Shown: positions 37,143 to 47,002, counted from the first letter of the stretch. The stretch is 64,000 nucleotides of DNA from Ectopseudomonas composti (GCF_900115475.1 NZ_FOWP01000007.1:1-64000), one strand, 5' to 3'. The notes: generated by a model from the sequence alone, not told the origin. Numbers and translations are program-made.

Positions 37143-37960
37143 GCAGCAACACGGCCATAGCCCTGAGTGACCAGGAATTCGCCAGGTTCCGCCAGTTGAT
37201 CCACGAAATTGCCGGTATCAGCCTTTCCGACGCGAAGAAGCCCCTGGTCGCCGGCCGTTTGAGCAAGCGCCTGCGCGAGTTCGAACTCAGCAGCTACGGT
37301 GAGTATTTCCGCCGTCTGAGCCAAAGCCCGGCGGAGTTGCAGACCTGCGTCGACCTGCTGACCACCAACGAGACCTACTTCTTTCGCGAACCCAAGCATT
37401 TCGACTTCCTCCGCGAACACCTGGAGAAGCCGGGACTGATTCCCAGCGGACGCCCCCTGCGCATCTGGAGCGGGGCCTGTTCCAGCGGCGAGGAGCCCTA
37501 CAGCATCGCCCTGTTGCTGGCCGACGTACTCGTGGACAAACCCTGGGAGATCCTTGCGTCGGATATCAGCCAGCGCGTGCTGGATCGTGCCCGCGCCGGG
37601 GTCTATCGTGTGCAGGACAGCGAGGATATCCCGCGTCGGATGCTGGTACGCCACTGCTTTCGCGGCGTCGGAGCCAACGAGGGCAATCTGCTGATCGACC
37701 CCGCACTGCGCCGACGCGTGCGCTTCGAGCAGATCAACCTGAACAACCCATTGCCGGAAGTCGGTCAATTCGATGTGATCTTCCTGCGTAACGTCATGAT
37801 CTACTTCGACGGTGACACCAAGCGACAGGTAGTGAAGCGTCTATTGAGTCGCCTGCGGCCAGGTGGTTACTTTCTGATCAGCCATTCGGAAAGCCTCAAC
37901 GGCATCGATGACACGCTCAAGGTCGTGAAACCCTCGATCTATCGCAAACCCGATGCCTAG
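37139..37960 (+). CDS. cheR: Chemoreceptor methyltransferase CheR
   Basis: A 273-residue enzyme that methylates receptor glutamates with SAM. The N-terminal helical domain covers about 10-75, then LLTTNETYFFREPKHFDFL. The SAM motif is SGACSSGEEPYSIALLLA, and FLRNVMIYFD follows near residue 220. The beta-subdomain that binds receptor pentapeptides is expected at about 155-185; whether it has the Gly insertion typical of tether-dependent CheR was not checked. The ATG overlaps the cheW stop, and the stop overlaps cheD by 8 bases. Confidence 0.95.
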   Translation: MSSNTAIALSDQEFARFRQLIHEIAGISLSDAKKPLVAGRLSKRLREFELSSYGEYFRRLSQSPAELQTCVDLLTTNETYFFREPKHFDFLREHLEKPGLIPSGRPLRIWSGACSSGEEPYSIALLLADVLVDKPWEILASDISQRVLDRARAGVYRVQDSEDIPRRMLVRHCFRGVGANEGNLLIDPALRRRVRFEQINLNNPLPEVGQFDVIFLRNVMIYFDGDTKRQVVKRLLSRLRPGGYFLISHSESLNGIDDTLKVVKPSIYRKPDA

Positions 37961-38471
37961 ACCCGTTGCACCGCGAGATGTCTATCTGCAACCCGGTGAC
38001 CTGCACTTCGCCGGCGTCGGCACGCGCATTCGAACCCTGCTCGGCTCCTGCGTATCCCTGGTGTTCTGGCATCCTCGGCGCAGGCTGGGCGGCATGTGCC
38101 ACTACATGCTGCCCACCCGCGGCCAGCCCACAGCCAGACTGGACGGGCGTTACGGTGACGAAGCCATGCTCTTGTTGTTGGAGGCTATCAGTGCTCACGG
38201 TACCCGCGCCAACGAGTATCACCTGCGCATCTTCGGCGGCGGCAACATGTTTCCGAACGTCGGAAATCGCGGTAAACGCCATATCGGGCAGCAGAATATC
38301 GACATGGCCTACAAACTCCTCGCCAAGCACGGGTTGATGAGTCATGGCGAACATGTCGGTGGTACAGGCCACCGCCACCTGATCTTCGATATCTGGAGCG
38401 GCCAGTTGGCCCTGAAGCAATCCCCACTCGTAGCTGACAGTGGACGTCCCACTGGAGTACAACCCGCATGA
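37953..38471 (+). CDS. cheD: Chemoreceptor glutamine deamidase CheD
   Basis: A 172-residue deamidase that converts receptor glutamines to glutamates. The catalytic triad fits Cys33 ([11 protein letters not shown]), His50 (GMCHYMLP) and Thr28. The FGGGNMF block near residue 95 is a family signature. It overlaps cheR by 8 bases and cheB by 4, so it is tightly coupled to both. With CheR and CheB it gives the cluster a full adaptation set. Confidence 0.94.
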   Translation: MPRPVAPRDVYLQPGDLHFAGVGTRIRTLLGSCVSLVFWHPRRRLGGMCHYMLPTRGQPTARLDGRYGDEAMLLLLEAISAHGTRANEYHLRIFGGGNMFPNVGNRGKRHIGQQNIDMAYKLLAKHGLMSHGEHVGGTGHRHLIFDIWSGQLALKQSPLVADSGRPTGVQPA

Positions 38472-39532
38472 AACCCATCAAAGTCATGATCGTCGATGAC
38501 TCGGCGGTCGTCCGCCAGGTGTTGGCCTCGGTGCTGGCAGCCGACCCGGCGATCGAGGTTCTGGGCACCGCTGCCGATCCGCTGTTCGCCCTGAGCAAGA
38601 TGGAGCGCGAGTGGCCGGACGTGATCGTCCTCGACGTGGAAATGCCGCGCATGGACGGCATTACCTTCCTGAAGAAACTCATGGCCGAGCGCCCGACGCC
38701 GGTGGTGATCTGCTCGACCCTCACCGAAAAAGGCGCTAGCACCACCATGCAGGCCCTTGCTGCCGGTGCTGTGAGCATCGTCACCAAGCCCCAGGTCAAC
38801 CTCAGCAAATTCCTGGTCAATGCCAGCGATGACCTGCTCGGCGCGGTAAAAGCCGCTGCGCGCGCCAATATGCGCCAACTGGCCAAGAGCAAGGTCCCGG
38901 TGCAGCCCAAGTTGGGCGCCGATGCGGTGCTCCCGGCCGGGCAACCGGCGATGGCCCGAACCACCGAGCGCGTGGTGGCCATCGGCACGTCCACCGGCGG
39001 CACCCAGGCGCTAGAGTATGTCCTCACCGCGCTGCCGCGCGTCTGCCCGGGCATCGTCATCGTCCAACACATGCCGGAACGCTTCACTGCAGCCTTCGCC
39101 GAACGCCTCAACGGCCTGTGCCAGATCGAAGTGCTGGAAGCACGCCATGGCGACCGGGTCATGCCCGGTCGCGCCCTGATCGCCCCCGGTGGCCGTCACA
39201 TGCTGCTCAAGCGCAGCGGCGCGCAGTACATGGTGGAAGTGGTCGACGGCCCGCCCGTAAGCCGCCACAAACCCTCGGTGGACGTGCTGTTTCGCTCCAC
39301 CGCGCGCGCTGCCGGTGCCAACGCCACCGGCATCATCATGACCGGCATGGGTGACGACGGCGCCCGTGGTCTGCGCGAGATGTTCGAGGCCGGCGCGCAG
39401 ACCTTTGGCCAGGACGAAGCCAGCTGCGTGGTCTACGGCATGCCCAAGGAAGCGAAGAAACTCGGCGCGGTCAGCCGCGAACTTCCACTGGAGCAAATTC
39501 CCGCGCAGATCCTGCGCGCCGAGCGCGCCTGA
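38468..39532 (+). CDS. cheB: Chemotaxis methylesterase/deamidase CheB
   Basis: A 354-residue enzyme with an N-terminal receiver (Asp10-Asp11, phosphoacceptor Asp56 in [11 protein letters not shown]) and a C-terminal methylesterase. The catalytic serine is in [10 protein letters not shown] near residue 177, the histidine in [10 protein letters not shown], and the aspartate in [12 protein letters not shown]. It is the last gene of the cluster and is followed by a short hairpin. Confidence 0.95.
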   Translation: MKPIKVMIVDDSAVVRQVLASVLAADPAIEVLGTAADPLFALSKMEREWPDVIVLDVEMPRMDGITFLKKLMAERPTPVVICSTLTEKGASTTMQALAAGAVSIVTKPQVNLSKFLVNASDDLLGAVKAAARANMRQLAKSKVPVQPKLGADAVLPAGQPAMARTTERVVAIGTSTGGTQALEYVLTALPRVCPGIVIVQHMPERFTAAFAERLNGLCQIEVLEARHGDRVMPGRALIAPGGRHMLLKRSGAQYMVEVVDGPPVSRHKPSVDVLFRSTARAAGANATGIIMTGMGDDGARGLREMFEAGAQTFGQDEASCVVYGMPKEAKKLGAVSRELPLEQIPAQILRAERA

Positions 39533-39547
39533 CCGGCAGCCTTTCCC

Positions 39548-39565
39548 CGCCCGCCTCGGCGGGCG
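39548..39565 (+). terminator. Short GC-rich hairpin after cheB
   Basis: CGCCCGCC-TC-GGCGGGCG, 16 bases past the cheB stop. No T-run follows, so strength is uncertain. Confidence 0.45.
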
Positions 39566-39728
39566 TAGAATCGTAGCATTCCTCGCCAGAAATCCTCCGG
39601 CGGGCCCGTGAGCCCCGGCCGTACGAACGGTGATCCCGTTTCGTCATGCAGCCTCCTGACACTGTGGCGATCTGCCGCTCGATGACGCTCACCGCACACA
39701 CAACCGAATTAGTCGCAGGAATATCGTC

Positions 39729-41567
39729 ATGCCCGATTACCGCTCGAAGACCTCCACCCAGGGCCGCAACATGGCCGGCGCCCGCGCCCTGTGGCGCGCC
39801 ACCGGGATGAAGGACGAAGACTTCAAGAAACCGATCATCGCCGTCGCCAACTCCTTCACCCAGTTCGTGCCCGGCCACGTACACCTCAAGGACATGGGCC
39901 AACTGGTCGCCCGCGAGATCGAGAAGGCCGGCGGCGTAGCCAAGGAGTTCAACACCATCGCTGTGGACGACGGCATCGCCATGGGCCACGACGGCATGCT
40001 CTATTCGCTGCCGAGCCGCGAGATCATCGCCGACTCCGTCGAGTACATGGTCAACGCCCACTGCGCCGACGCCATCGTGTGCATCTCCAACTGCGACAAG
40101 ATCACCCCCGGCATGCTGATGGCCGCCCTGCGCCTGAACATCCCGGTGGTGTTCGTTTCCGGCGGCCCGATGGAAGCCGGCAAGACCAAGCTGGCCAACC
40201 ACGGCCTCGATCTGGTCGATGCGATGGTCATCGCCGCCGACTCGACTGCATCCGACGAGAAGGTCGCCGAGTACGAGCGCAGCGCCTGCCCGACCTGTGG
40301 TTCGTGCTCCGGCATGTTCACCGCCAACTCGATGAACTGCCTGGTCGAAGCCCTGGGCCTGGCGCTGCCAGGCAACGGTTCGACCCTGGCCACCCACAGC
40401 GACCGTGAACAACTGTTCCTGCGTGCTGGCCGCCTGGCCGTCGAACTCTGCCAACGCTTCTACGGTGAAGGCGACGAGTCGGTGCTGCCGCGTAACGTCG
40501 CCAACTTCAAGGCGTTCGAAAACGCCATGACCCTGGACATCGCCATGGGTGGCTCGACCAACACCATCCTGCATTTGCTGGCTGCAGCCCAGGAAGCGGA
40601 GATCGCCTTCGACCTGCGCGACATCGATCGTCTGTCGCGCAAGGTGCCGCAGCTGTGCAAAGTCGCACCAAACATCCAGAAATACCACATGGAAGACGTG
40701 CACCGCGCCGGCGGTATCTTCTCCATTCTCGGCGAGCTGGCCCGTGGCGGCCTGCTGCACACTGATGCACACACCGTGCACAGCCCGAACATGGCCGAAG
40801 CCATCTCCCAGTGGGACATCACTCAGACCCAGGACGAGGCGGTTCATCACTTCTTCAAGGCAGGCCCTGCCGGTATCCCGACCCAGACCGCGTTCAGCCA
40901 GAGCACCCGCTGGCCGAGCCTGGACGACGACCGCGCCGAAGGCTGCATCCGCAGCGTCGAGCACGCCTACTCGCAGGAAGGCGGCCTGGCCGTGCTCTAC
41001 GGCAATATCGCCCTGGATGGCTGCGTGGTGAAAACCGCTGGCGTCGACGAATCCATCCACGTCTTCGAAGGCAACGCCAAGGTCTTCGAGAGCCAGGACA
41101 GTGCGGTCAAGGGCATCCTCGCCGACGAAGTGAAGGAAGGTGACATCGTCATCATTCGCTACGAAGGCCCGAAAGGCGGCCCGGGCATGCAGGAAATGCT
41201 CTATCCGACCAGCTACCTGAAGTCCAAGGGCCTGGGCAAGGCTTGCGCCCTGCTCACCGACGGTCGTTTCTCCGGCGGCACCAGCGGCCTGTCCATCGGC
41301 CATGCTTCGCCGGAAGCTGCCGCAGGCGGCGCCATCGGCCTGGTACAAGACGGCGACAAGGTACTGATCGACATCCCTAACCGCAGCATCAACCTGCTGG
41401 TGAGCGATGAAGAGCTGGCCACCCGCCGCGCCGAGCAAGACAAGAAAGGCTGGAAGCCGGCCGCACCGCGCACCCGCAAGGTGACCACCGCACTCAAGGC
41501 CTACGCCCTGCTCGCCACCAGCGCCGACAAGGGCGCGGTGCGTAACAAGGCAATGCTGGACGGTTGA
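39729..41567 (+). CDS. ilvD: Dihydroxy-acid dehydratase IlvD
   Basis: The 612-residue iron-sulfur enzyme converts dihydroxy-acids into 2-keto acids in valine, isoleucine and leucine synthesis. Cluster ligands lie in [11 protein letters not shown] near residue 120 and in [17 protein letters not shown] near residue 195; [15 protein letters not shown] near residue 515 is the second family block. Length is that of the long bacterial form. It is transcribed alone, about 200 bases after cheB, and ends at a strong terminator. Confidence 0.97.
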   Translation: MPDYRSKTSTQGRNMAGARALWRATGMKDEDFKKPIIAVANSFTQFVPGHVHLKDMGQLVAREIEKAGGVAKEFNTIAVDDGIAMGHDGMLYSLPSREIIADSVEYMVNAHCADAIVCISNCDKITPGMLMAALRLNIPVVFVSGGPMEAGKTKLANHGLDLVDAMVIAADSTASDEKVAEYERSACPTCGSCSGMFTANSMNCLVEALGLALPGNGSTLATHSDREQLFLRAGRLAVELCQRFYGEGDESVLPRNVANFKAFENAMTLDIAMGGSTNTILHLLAAAQEAEIAFDLRDIDRLSRKVPQLCKVAPNIQKYHMEDVHRAGGIFSILGELARGGLLHTDAHTVHSPNMAEAISQWDITQTQDEAVHHFFKAGPAGIPTQTAFSQSTRWPSLDDDRAEGCIRSVEHAYSQEGGLAVLYGNIALDGCVVKTAGVDESIHVFEGNAKVFESQDSAVKGILADEVKEGDIVIIRYEGPKGGPGMQEMLYPTSYLKSKGLGKACALLTDGRFSGGTSGLSIGHASPEAAAGGAIGLVQDGDKVLIDIPNRSINLLVSDEELATRRAEQDKKGWKPAAPRTRKVTTALKAYALLATSADKGAVRNKAMLDG

Positions 41568-41587
41568 TTCGTCCGCCTGCTACAGAG

Positions 41588-41618
41588 AAAAGCCCGGCCT
41601 GGTTTGCCGGGCTTTTTG
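41588..41618 (+). terminator. Rho-independent terminator of ilvD
   Basis: AAAAGCCCGGC pairs with GCCGGGCTTTT around a 7-base loop, directly followed by TTGTT. It lies 21 bases past the ilvD stop. Confidence 0.92.
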
Positions 41619-41645
41619 TTGTCGGAAGGTTTTGCATCTGACGCT

Positions 41646-41670
41646 GATCGCCAGCAAGCTGGCTCCTACA
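41646..41670. repeat. REP-like palindrome, CTCCTACA family
   Basis: GATCGCCAGCAAGCTGGCTC plus CTACA has a short stem (GCCAGC/GCTGGC) and the CTCCTACA tail shared with copies near 9299 and 52471. Confidence 0.6.
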
Positions 41671-41690
41671 TCCATGCTCAGGAGCCCATC

Positions 41691-42149
41691 ATGCGCATCG
41701 GCCTGATCGCCGACACTCACAACCTGCTGCGCCCGGAGGCGCTGGCAGCGTTGCTGGGCGTCGATCATCTGATCCATGCCGGTGATATCGGCGGGCCGCA
41801 CATCCTGGCCGAACTGCAGCGCATCGCGCCGCTCTCGGTGGTACGCGGCAACAACGATCAGGACAGCTGGACCGACGCCATTCCCGAACGCCTGACGCTG
41901 CGCTTCGACGACATCACCCTGCATGTCCTGCACGATCTCAAGCAGCTGGATATCGACCCGGCAGCGCAGGGCATAGACGTGGTGATCACCGGCCATTCGC
42001 ACAAGCCGCTGCATGAGCTGCGCGACGGCGTGCTCTACCTCAACCCTGGCAGCGCCGGGCCGCGACGTTTCAAGCTGCCCATCGGCGTGGGCATTCTGCA
42101 TATCAAGGATGACGCGGTGCAGTTCGAACTGATTACGCTGGAGGTCTGA
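41691..42149 (+). CDS. YfcE/MJ0936-type metallophosphoesterase
   Basis: A 152-residue phosphodiesterase of the calcineurin-like superfamily. Metal-binding motifs are DTHN near residue 8, HAGDI near residue 29, RGNND near residue 53 and TGHSHKP near residue 103. ATG 41691 has CAGGAG upstream and gives the usual short length. Family members cleave model phosphodiesters; the natural substrate is unknown. Confidence 0.9.
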   Translation: MRIGLIADTHNLLRPEALAALLGVDHLIHAGDIGGPHILAELQRIAPLSVVRGNNDQDSWTDAIPERLTLRFDDITLHVLHDLKQLDIDPAAQGIDVVITGHSHKPLHELRDGVLYLNPGSAGPRRFKLPIGVGILHIKDDAVQFELITLEV

Positions 42150-42162
42150 TGCGGGTGCTGGA

Positions 42163-42243
42163 ATTGGTGGGCTGAAGCGGATCGCCGCCCGGCCCACCCG
42201 ACTCGATCGGGCATGGCTGAAGGGTGGGCTTCAGCCCACCAAT
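42163..42243. repeat. Inverted pair of GGTGGGCT elements
   Basis: ATTGGTGGGCTGAAG (42163-42177) and CTTCAGCCCACCAAT (42229-42243) are perfect 15-base inverted copies 51 bases apart. They belong to the same family as the palindromes around the RAYT gene at 48-49 kb. Confidence 0.75.
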
Positions 42244-42388
42244 CAAGACACCACGCCAGCAAGGCAGATGAAAGAGCCCAATCCACCCTGCTGTGACATT
42301 CGACCTTGAAAAACGCCATGGGCGAAGCCATCTAGGCAGATACGGCCTTTCAGCGCCGACCCCATTCCCTACCTGATGGAGACTCCCC

Positions 42389-42916
42389 ATGACCCTCGAC
42401 GAGCTCAACGCCATTGCCGGCGTGACCGCCAAGCCTGACGTCGCCACCGCCGACTTCGTCTACAACCACACCATGATCCGCGTGAAGGATCTGCAAAAAT
42501 CCCTGGACTTCTACACCCGCGTGCTGGGCTTCACCCTGCTGGAGAAGAAGGACTTCCCCGACGCCGAATTCAGCCTGTACTTCCTCGCCCTGATCAATGA
42601 CAAGTCGCAGATCCCAGCTGACCCGGCCGCCCGCCACCAGTGGCGCAAATCCATCCCCGGCGTGCTGGAGCTGACCTACAACTACGGCACCGAGAAAGAC
42701 CCGGAATTTTCCTACCACAGCGGCAACAGCGACCCGCGCGGTTTCGGTCATCTGTGTGTGTCGGTGCCGGATATCAAGACGGCCTGCCAGCGCTTCGAAG
42801 ACCTCGGCGTCGACTTCCAGAAGCGCCTGAGCGACGGCCGCATGCGCGACATCGCCTTCATCAAGGACCCGGACGGCTATTGGGTCGAGATCATCCAGTT
42901 CACCGAAGTGATCTGA
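42389..42916 (+). CDS. gloA: Lactoylglutathione lyase (glyoxalase I) GloA
   Basis: A 175-residue glyoxalase I of the longer, eukaryote-like form. It joins methylglyoxal to glutathione as S-lactoylglutathione. Blocks are FVYNHTMIRVKDLQKSLDFY near residue 22, ELTYNYG near residue 94, GFGHLCVSVPD and the C-terminal FIKDPDGYWVEI with its metal-binding Glu. The N-terminal ~20 residues before the first glyoxalase block are typical of this form. It converges on the YitT gene through a bidirectional terminator. Confidence 0.95.
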   Translation: MTLDELNAIAGVTAKPDVATADFVYNHTMIRVKDLQKSLDFYTRVLGFTLLEKKDFPDAEFSLYFLALINDKSQIPADPAARHQWRKSIPGVLELTYNYGTEKDPEFSYHSGNSDPRGFGHLCVSVPDIKTACQRFEDLGVDFQKRLSDGRMRDIAFIKDPDGYWVEIIQFTEVI

Positions 42917-42937
42917 CTTTCGCCTTCGCGAAAACCG

Positions 42938-42971
42938 ACGAGGGGCTGCCTCCAGTGAGGCAGCCCCTCGT
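42938..42971. terminator. Bidirectional terminator between gloA and the YitT gene
   Basis: ACGAGGGGCTGCCTC (42938-42952) pairs perfectly with GAGGCAGCCCCTCGT (42957-42971) around CAGT. It serves convergent genes; flanks have only short A and T runs. Confidence 0.85.
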
Positions 42972-42983
42972 TCGTTGCTGCGT

Positions 42984-43631
42984 TCAACTGACGCCGACGT
43001 AGCGATCCGCCCGGTGATTGATCGCCAGCACCAGATTGAGCATCACCGCTCCCAGCACCGAGAGCAGCACCTTGTCTGGCGACACCACGAAGACGGCCGC
43101 CAGCACGATGCTCGCATCGATGGCCATCTGCACGGCGCCAGCACGCAGGCCGAAGCGTGCCTGCATGTACAGCGCGAGAATGTTCACCCCACCCAGGCTG
43201 GCGCGATGGCGGAACAGCATGAGCAAACCCAGCCCCATCGCAGCGCCGCCGAACAGCGCGGCATACACAGCGCTGAGATGGGCGAAGGCGACCCACTGCG
43301 GCGTCAGCTCAGCCAGTAGCGAAACCAGCAACACCGCGCAGCCCGTGCGCAGAGTGAAGCCCCAGCCCATCCGCCAGATACCGAGCAGGTAGAACGGCAG
43401 GTTGACCAGGCAGAACACCAACCCGAATGACCAGCCGGCCTGATAGTTGGCGAGAAAGGCGATACCGACGGTGCCACCGGTGAGCAGGCCGGCATGCGTG
43501 TAGAAGGCAATGCCCAGCGCCACCAGCGCGGTGCCGAACAGCAGAGCCAGCGCATCTTCCCAGAGTGGGTGGCGCACGAAGAGTGCAGCGACAGCGCTCG
43601 GGCGCTCGTCGACGGGCGATTGCTCAGTCAT
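42984..43631 (-). CDS. YitT/DUF161-type membrane protein
   Basis: A 215-residue protein with five to six predicted membrane helices. GGTVGIAFLANYQAGWSFGLVF near residue 50 and FRHRASLGGVNILALYMQ near residue 140 are the two Gly-rich family repeats. The transported substrate, if any, is not known. ATG 43631 was chosen; upstream residues in the frame are not membrane-like. Confidence 0.85.
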   Translation of the reverse strand: MTEQSPVDERPSAVAALFVRHPLWEDALALLFGTALVALGIAFYTHAGLLTGGTVGIAFLANYQAGWSFGLVFCLVNLPFYLLGIWRMGWGFTLRTGCAVLLVSLLAELTPQWVAFAHLSAVYAALFGGAAMGLGLLMLFRHRASLGGVNILALYMQARFGLRAGAVQMAIDASIVLAAVFVVSPDKVLLSVLGAVMLNLVLAINHRADRYVGVS

Positions 43632-43742
43632 GAAAGAACCTGCATCAGGATGCACGAAAGACGTTACGGCAGCGGCTAGGCAGTGACCGTCACGCCGCGC
43701 AGAGGAATCTGGCGGCAAAGACGACCGGAACGCTCGGCAGGA

Positions 43743-44261
43743 TTATGCGCCGCGGCGCTCCCACACTTCGAAGGCGTAAAACGGTGTTTCGGCCGAAGCC
43801 GGGTGCTCGACGCTGGAGGTCATGCGCCAGGTAGCCTCGTCGACCTCGGGGAAGAAGGCATCGCCATCGGGGTCGAGGCCGACACGCGTCAGGTACAGGC
43901 GATCGGCCTGGGCCAGGCCCAGCTCATAGAGCTGCGCGCCGCCGATCAGCATCAGTTCCTCGGCATCCTCTTCACGCGCCCAGGCGTCGGCTCGCTCGAT
44001 GGCTTCTTCCAGCGTCGCAAACACCTCAGCACCTTCCAAACTCAGATCGGCCTGGCGGCTGACCACGATATTGAGCCTGCCCGGCAACGGCCGACCGAGC
44101 GAATCCCAGGTCTTGCGCCCCATGATGATCGGCTTGCCCAGGGTCAGCGCCTTGAAATGCTTGAGGTCCGCCGGCAGGTGCCAGGGCAGTTGGTTGTCGC
44201 GGCCAATCACGCGGTTGTGCGCGAGCGCGGCGATCAGGGAAAGAGGTAGAGTCTTGTTCAT
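43743..44261 (-). CDS. folA: Dihydrofolate reductase FolA
   Basis: The 172-residue enzyme makes tetrahydrofolate with NADPH. The N-terminal substrate block is LIAALAHNRVIGRDNQLPWH, followed by GRKTWDSLGRPLPGR and the cofactor motif IGGAQLYE. ATG 44261 was preferred over an ATG 12 bases upstream because it gives the usual length. thyA, which uses the same folate cycle, lies 5 kb away on the same strand but is not linked. Confidence 0.96.
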   Translation of the reverse strand: MNKTLPLSLIAALAHNRVIGRDNQLPWHLPADLKHFKALTLGKPIIMGRKTWDSLGRPLPGRLNIVVSRQADLSLEGAEVFATLEEAIERADAWAREEDAEELMLIGGAQLYELGLAQADRLYLTRVGLDPDGDAFFPEVDEATWRMTSSVEHPASAETPFYAFEVWERRGA

Positions 44262-44404
44262 GACGGCGAGCATAGCAGAGCCCTCGGCTGCCTCGCAGCC
44301 CACCGTTGGCTGTGTCGGACGCGCCCATTGGCAACACTGTCGTCGAATCGTCACCTTTGCCGTAGCAGGCTAACGGCTGACTCTACGAGCAAGGAACATG
44401 CGCC

Positions 44405-45550
44405 ATGTCGAAATCATTCCCTGCCTGGTTGCTGGGCATCGCACTGCTGCCCCTGCAGGCCTTCGCCAGCCCGCCCCCGGTCGATAAGGTCCAGGCCGCC
44501 ATCGAATGGGCCCAACAGCAACCCAGTGCCAAGCAGCCCCAGCCCCGGCAGACGAAGGCGCCGCTGGTGATCGCCCATCGCGGTGCCAGCGGCTACGTGC
44601 CCGAACATACCCTCGCCGCCTACGCGCTGGCGGCGCTGCAGGGGGCCGACTACATCGAGCCCGACCTGGTGATGACCCGCGACGGCCAGTTGGTCGCCCG
44701 CCACGACAACGAACTGGGGCTGACCACCGACGTGGCGCAACACCCCGAGTTCGCCGCCCGCAAGCGCACCCAGAGCGTCGACGGGCGCAGCCTGGAAGGC
44801 TGGTTCAGCGAGGATTTCACCCTTGCCGAGCTGAAAACCCTGCGCGCCATCGAGCGCATCCCGCAGCAGCGGCCGGGCAATACCCGCTTCGATGGCCAAT
44901 TCGAGATTCCCACGCTGCAGGAGATCATCGATCTGGTGAAACGCCTGGAAGCCCTTCAGCAACGAACCCTGGGTTTGTACCCGGAAACCAAGCACCCCAC
45001 TCACTTCCAGCAACGCGACCTGGCCATGGAAAAACCGTTGCTGGCGGTGCTCGAACGCAACGGTTACGACAGTGCCGAAGCGCCCGTTTTCATCCAGTCC
45101 TTCGAAGTGGAAAACCTCAAGACGCTGAGCACGCTGACGCCGCTCCGCCTGGTACAGCTGCTGTGGATAGAAGGCCAACCCTACGATCAACAGGTGCGGG
45201 GCAGTGGCCTTGGCTACCAGCAGATGATCACCCCAGAAGGCCTGCAGAACATCGCAAGCTACGCCGCCGGCATCGGCCCGGAAAAAGGCATGGTCATCCC
45301 GCGTGACGCCGCCGGCAACCTGAGCGCGCCGACCAGCCTGGTAGCTGACGCCCATGCCGCTGGACTCAAAGTGCACCCCTATACCTTCCGCGCGGAAAAC
45401 GCCTTCCTGCCCAGCAGCCTGCGTACGGGCAGTGACCCGGTCGAACGTGGTGATATCGACGCCGAGCTGCGCGCCTTCCTCGCCACCGGCATCGACGGCC
45501 TGTTCATCGACCAGCCAGACATCGCCGTGCGCTTGCGCCAACAGCGCTGA
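44405..45550 (+). CDS. glpQ: Periplasmic glycerophosphodiester phosphodiesterase GlpQ
   Basis: A 381-residue enzyme that releases glycerol-3-phosphate from glycerophosphodiesters. There is a Sec signal (residues 1-21, cleavage after AFA). The catalytic block is IAHRGASGYVPEHT near residue 57, with YIEPDLVMTRDGQLVARHDN near residue 83 holding the calcium ligands. The C-terminal GIDGLFIDQPDIAVR is typical. It stands between folA (divergent) and a DUF2868 gene. Confidence 0.95.
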   Translation: MSKSFPAWLLGIALLPLQAFASPPPVDKVQAAIEWAQQQPSAKQPQPRQTKAPLVIAHRGASGYVPEHTLAAYALAALQGADYIEPDLVMTRDGQLVARHDNELGLTTDVAQHPEFAARKRTQSVDGRSLEGWFSEDFTLAELKTLRAIERIPQQRPGNTRFDGQFEIPTLQEIIDLVKRLEALQQRTLGLYPETKHPTHFQQRDLAMEKPLLAVLERNGYDSAEAPVFIQSFEVENLKTLSTLTPLRLVQLLWIEGQPYDQQVRGSGLGYQQMITPEGLQNIASYAAGIGPEKGMVIPRDAAGNLSAPTSLVADAHAAGLKVHPYTFRAENAFLPSSLRTGSDPVERGDIDAELRAFLATGIDGLFIDQPDIAVRLRQQR

Positions 45551-45563
45551 TTCGCACCGGGGC

Positions 45564-45593
45564 GGATCAGGGGTTATTCTCAACCCCTGATCC
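45564..45593 (+). terminator. Hairpin between glpQ and the DUF2868 gene
   Basis: GGATCAGGGGTT pairs perfectly with AACCCCTGATCC around ATTCTC. It ends 2 bases before the ATG at 45596 and so would bury the ribosome-binding region of that start. It may be the glpQ terminator, or a control of the next gene. Confidence 0.6.
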
Positions 45594-45595
45594 GA

Positions 45596-47002
45596 ATGAC
45601 GAGACGCTGCGTGATAGACGCCTCCTCCCCTACGCCCTTGCAACGCCTCTGGCTCAGCGAAACCATTCGCCTGCGCGAGGAGCATGCCGGCCCGCTCGAA
45701 GACAGCGAAGCCAATCGCCTGGCCCGTGCCGAGCAGGTTGACCTGGCCGAGCGCATCCAGCATCGAGCTCTGCACCTGGCCCGCCGTGATGGTCAGTGGC
45801 AGGCGTTGCTGCACTGGCTGCAGGGCGCACGCCTGGCCGGCCTGCTGCTGGCGCTGTTGGCCCTGCTCAGCGGCTTTGGCCTGGCCCTGGCGGCGCTGGG
45901 CGACGGGCGCCAACCAGTCAACGTGTTCTGGGCCCTGGGCAGCCTGCTTGGGCTCAACCTGCTGATGCTGCTTGGCTGGCTGCTGGGCCTGCTGCTGACC
46001 CGAGACCACCCTGGCGCACTCGGTCGCTTGTGGCTGTGGCTCAGTGAAAAACTGGCGCGCGACGCCAGCGCCGCGCAACTGGCCCCGGCCCTGCTGCTGA
46101 TGCTGCAACGCCAACGCCTGACCCGCTGGGGCCTGGGTCTGATGGTCAACGGCCTGTGGACATTGGCCATGCTCACGACACTGATCACCCTGTTGTTGCT
46201 GCTCGCCACGCGCCGCTACGGTTTCGTCTGGGAAACCACCATTCTCGCTGGCGACACCTTTATCGCCCTGACCCAAGCCATCGGCGCCCTGCCCGCGCTG
46301 CTCGGCTTCAGCCTGCCGGACATCGACGTCATTCGCGCCAGCGGCGATGCCGCCATCGCCAGCGAAGCGGCCCGGCAGAGCTGGGCCGGCTGGCTGGTCG
46401 GCGTGGTGCTGGTCTACGGCCTGCTGCCACGCCTGCTGCTGATGCTGCTGTGCCTGTGGCGCTGGCAATCCGGCAAAGGCGCGCTGCGTCTGGATCTCGA
46501 ACTGCCCGGCTACGGCCTGCTGCGCCAGCGCTTGCAGCCGGACAGCGAACGTCTCGGCATCTGCGACCTGGCCCCCACCGCCCTGCACCAACCGCAAGGC
46601 GGCGCCAGCACACAACCTGGCAGCGGCGCGCTGCTGCTTGGCATCGAACTGGACGAGCTCCGCCCTTGGCCGCCGGCGCCTGTGCCCAAAGGCGTGGCCG
46701 ATGCCGGGGTGATCGACAGCCGCGAACAACGCCGCCAGTTGCTCGAACAACTGACCCGCTTCCCGCCCGAACGCCTGGCCATCGCCTGCGACCCCCGTCG
46801 TTCGCCGGATCGCGGCACCCTGGCGCTGCTCGGCGAACTGGCGCGCTCGGCCTCTGCCACACGCATCTGGCTGCTGCCGCCGACGCCCGGCGAGAGCCTG
46901 GACAGCGCCCGCCTGACGGACTGGCACCAGGCAATCACCAGCCTGGGGCTGCAGCATGGCGATACCGCGCCCTTGAACTGGCTGGAGACGGGGCATGACT
47001 AG
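45596..47002 (+). CDS. DUF2868-family membrane protein
   Basis: A 468-residue protein. A basic N-terminal region with a leucine-rich helix precedes four to five membrane helices (about residues 80-102, 108-130, 180-204 and 262-285). The C-terminal ~180 residues are soluble. It matches, as I recall, the DUF2868 group, which is regularly encoded just before a DUF3482 GTPase, as here. The start is uncertain: ATG 45596 lies right after a strong hairpin, and GTG 45611 is a possible alternative. Confidence 0.85.
   Translation: MTRRCVIDASSPTPLQRLWLSETIRLREEHAGPLEDSEANRLARAEQVDLAERIQHRALHLARRDGQWQALLHWLQGARLAGLLLALLALLSGFGLALAALGDGRQPVNVFWALGSLLGLNLLMLLGWLLGLLLTRDHPGALGRLWLWLSEKLARDASAAQLAPALLLMLQRQRLTRWGLGLMVNGLWTLAMLTTLITLLLLLATRRYGFVWETTILAGDTFIALTQAIGALPALLGFSLPDIDVIRASGDAAIASEAARQSWAGWLVGVVLVYGLLPRLLLMLLCLWRWQSGKGALRLDLELPGYGLLRQRLQPDSERLGICDLAPTALHQPQGGASTQPGSGALLLGIELDELRPWPPAPVPKGVADAGVIDSREQRRQLLEQLTRFPPERLAIACDPRRSPDRGTLALLGELARSASATRIWLLPPTPGESLDSARLTDWHQAITSLGLQHGDTAPLNWLETGHD

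Noticed and set aside
39471..41438. 655-codon open frame on the minus strand
   Set aside because: It is antisense to ilvD, whose motifs are complete on the plus strand.
42938..42971. Possible small regulatory RNA
   Set aside because: A perfect 15-bp hairpin between two convergent genes is simply explained as a shared terminator.
44414..46996. 860-codon open frame on the minus strand
   Set aside because: It lies opposite glpQ and the DUF2868 gene, has shadow-like composition (Gln, Ala, Gly), and has no recognisable motif.
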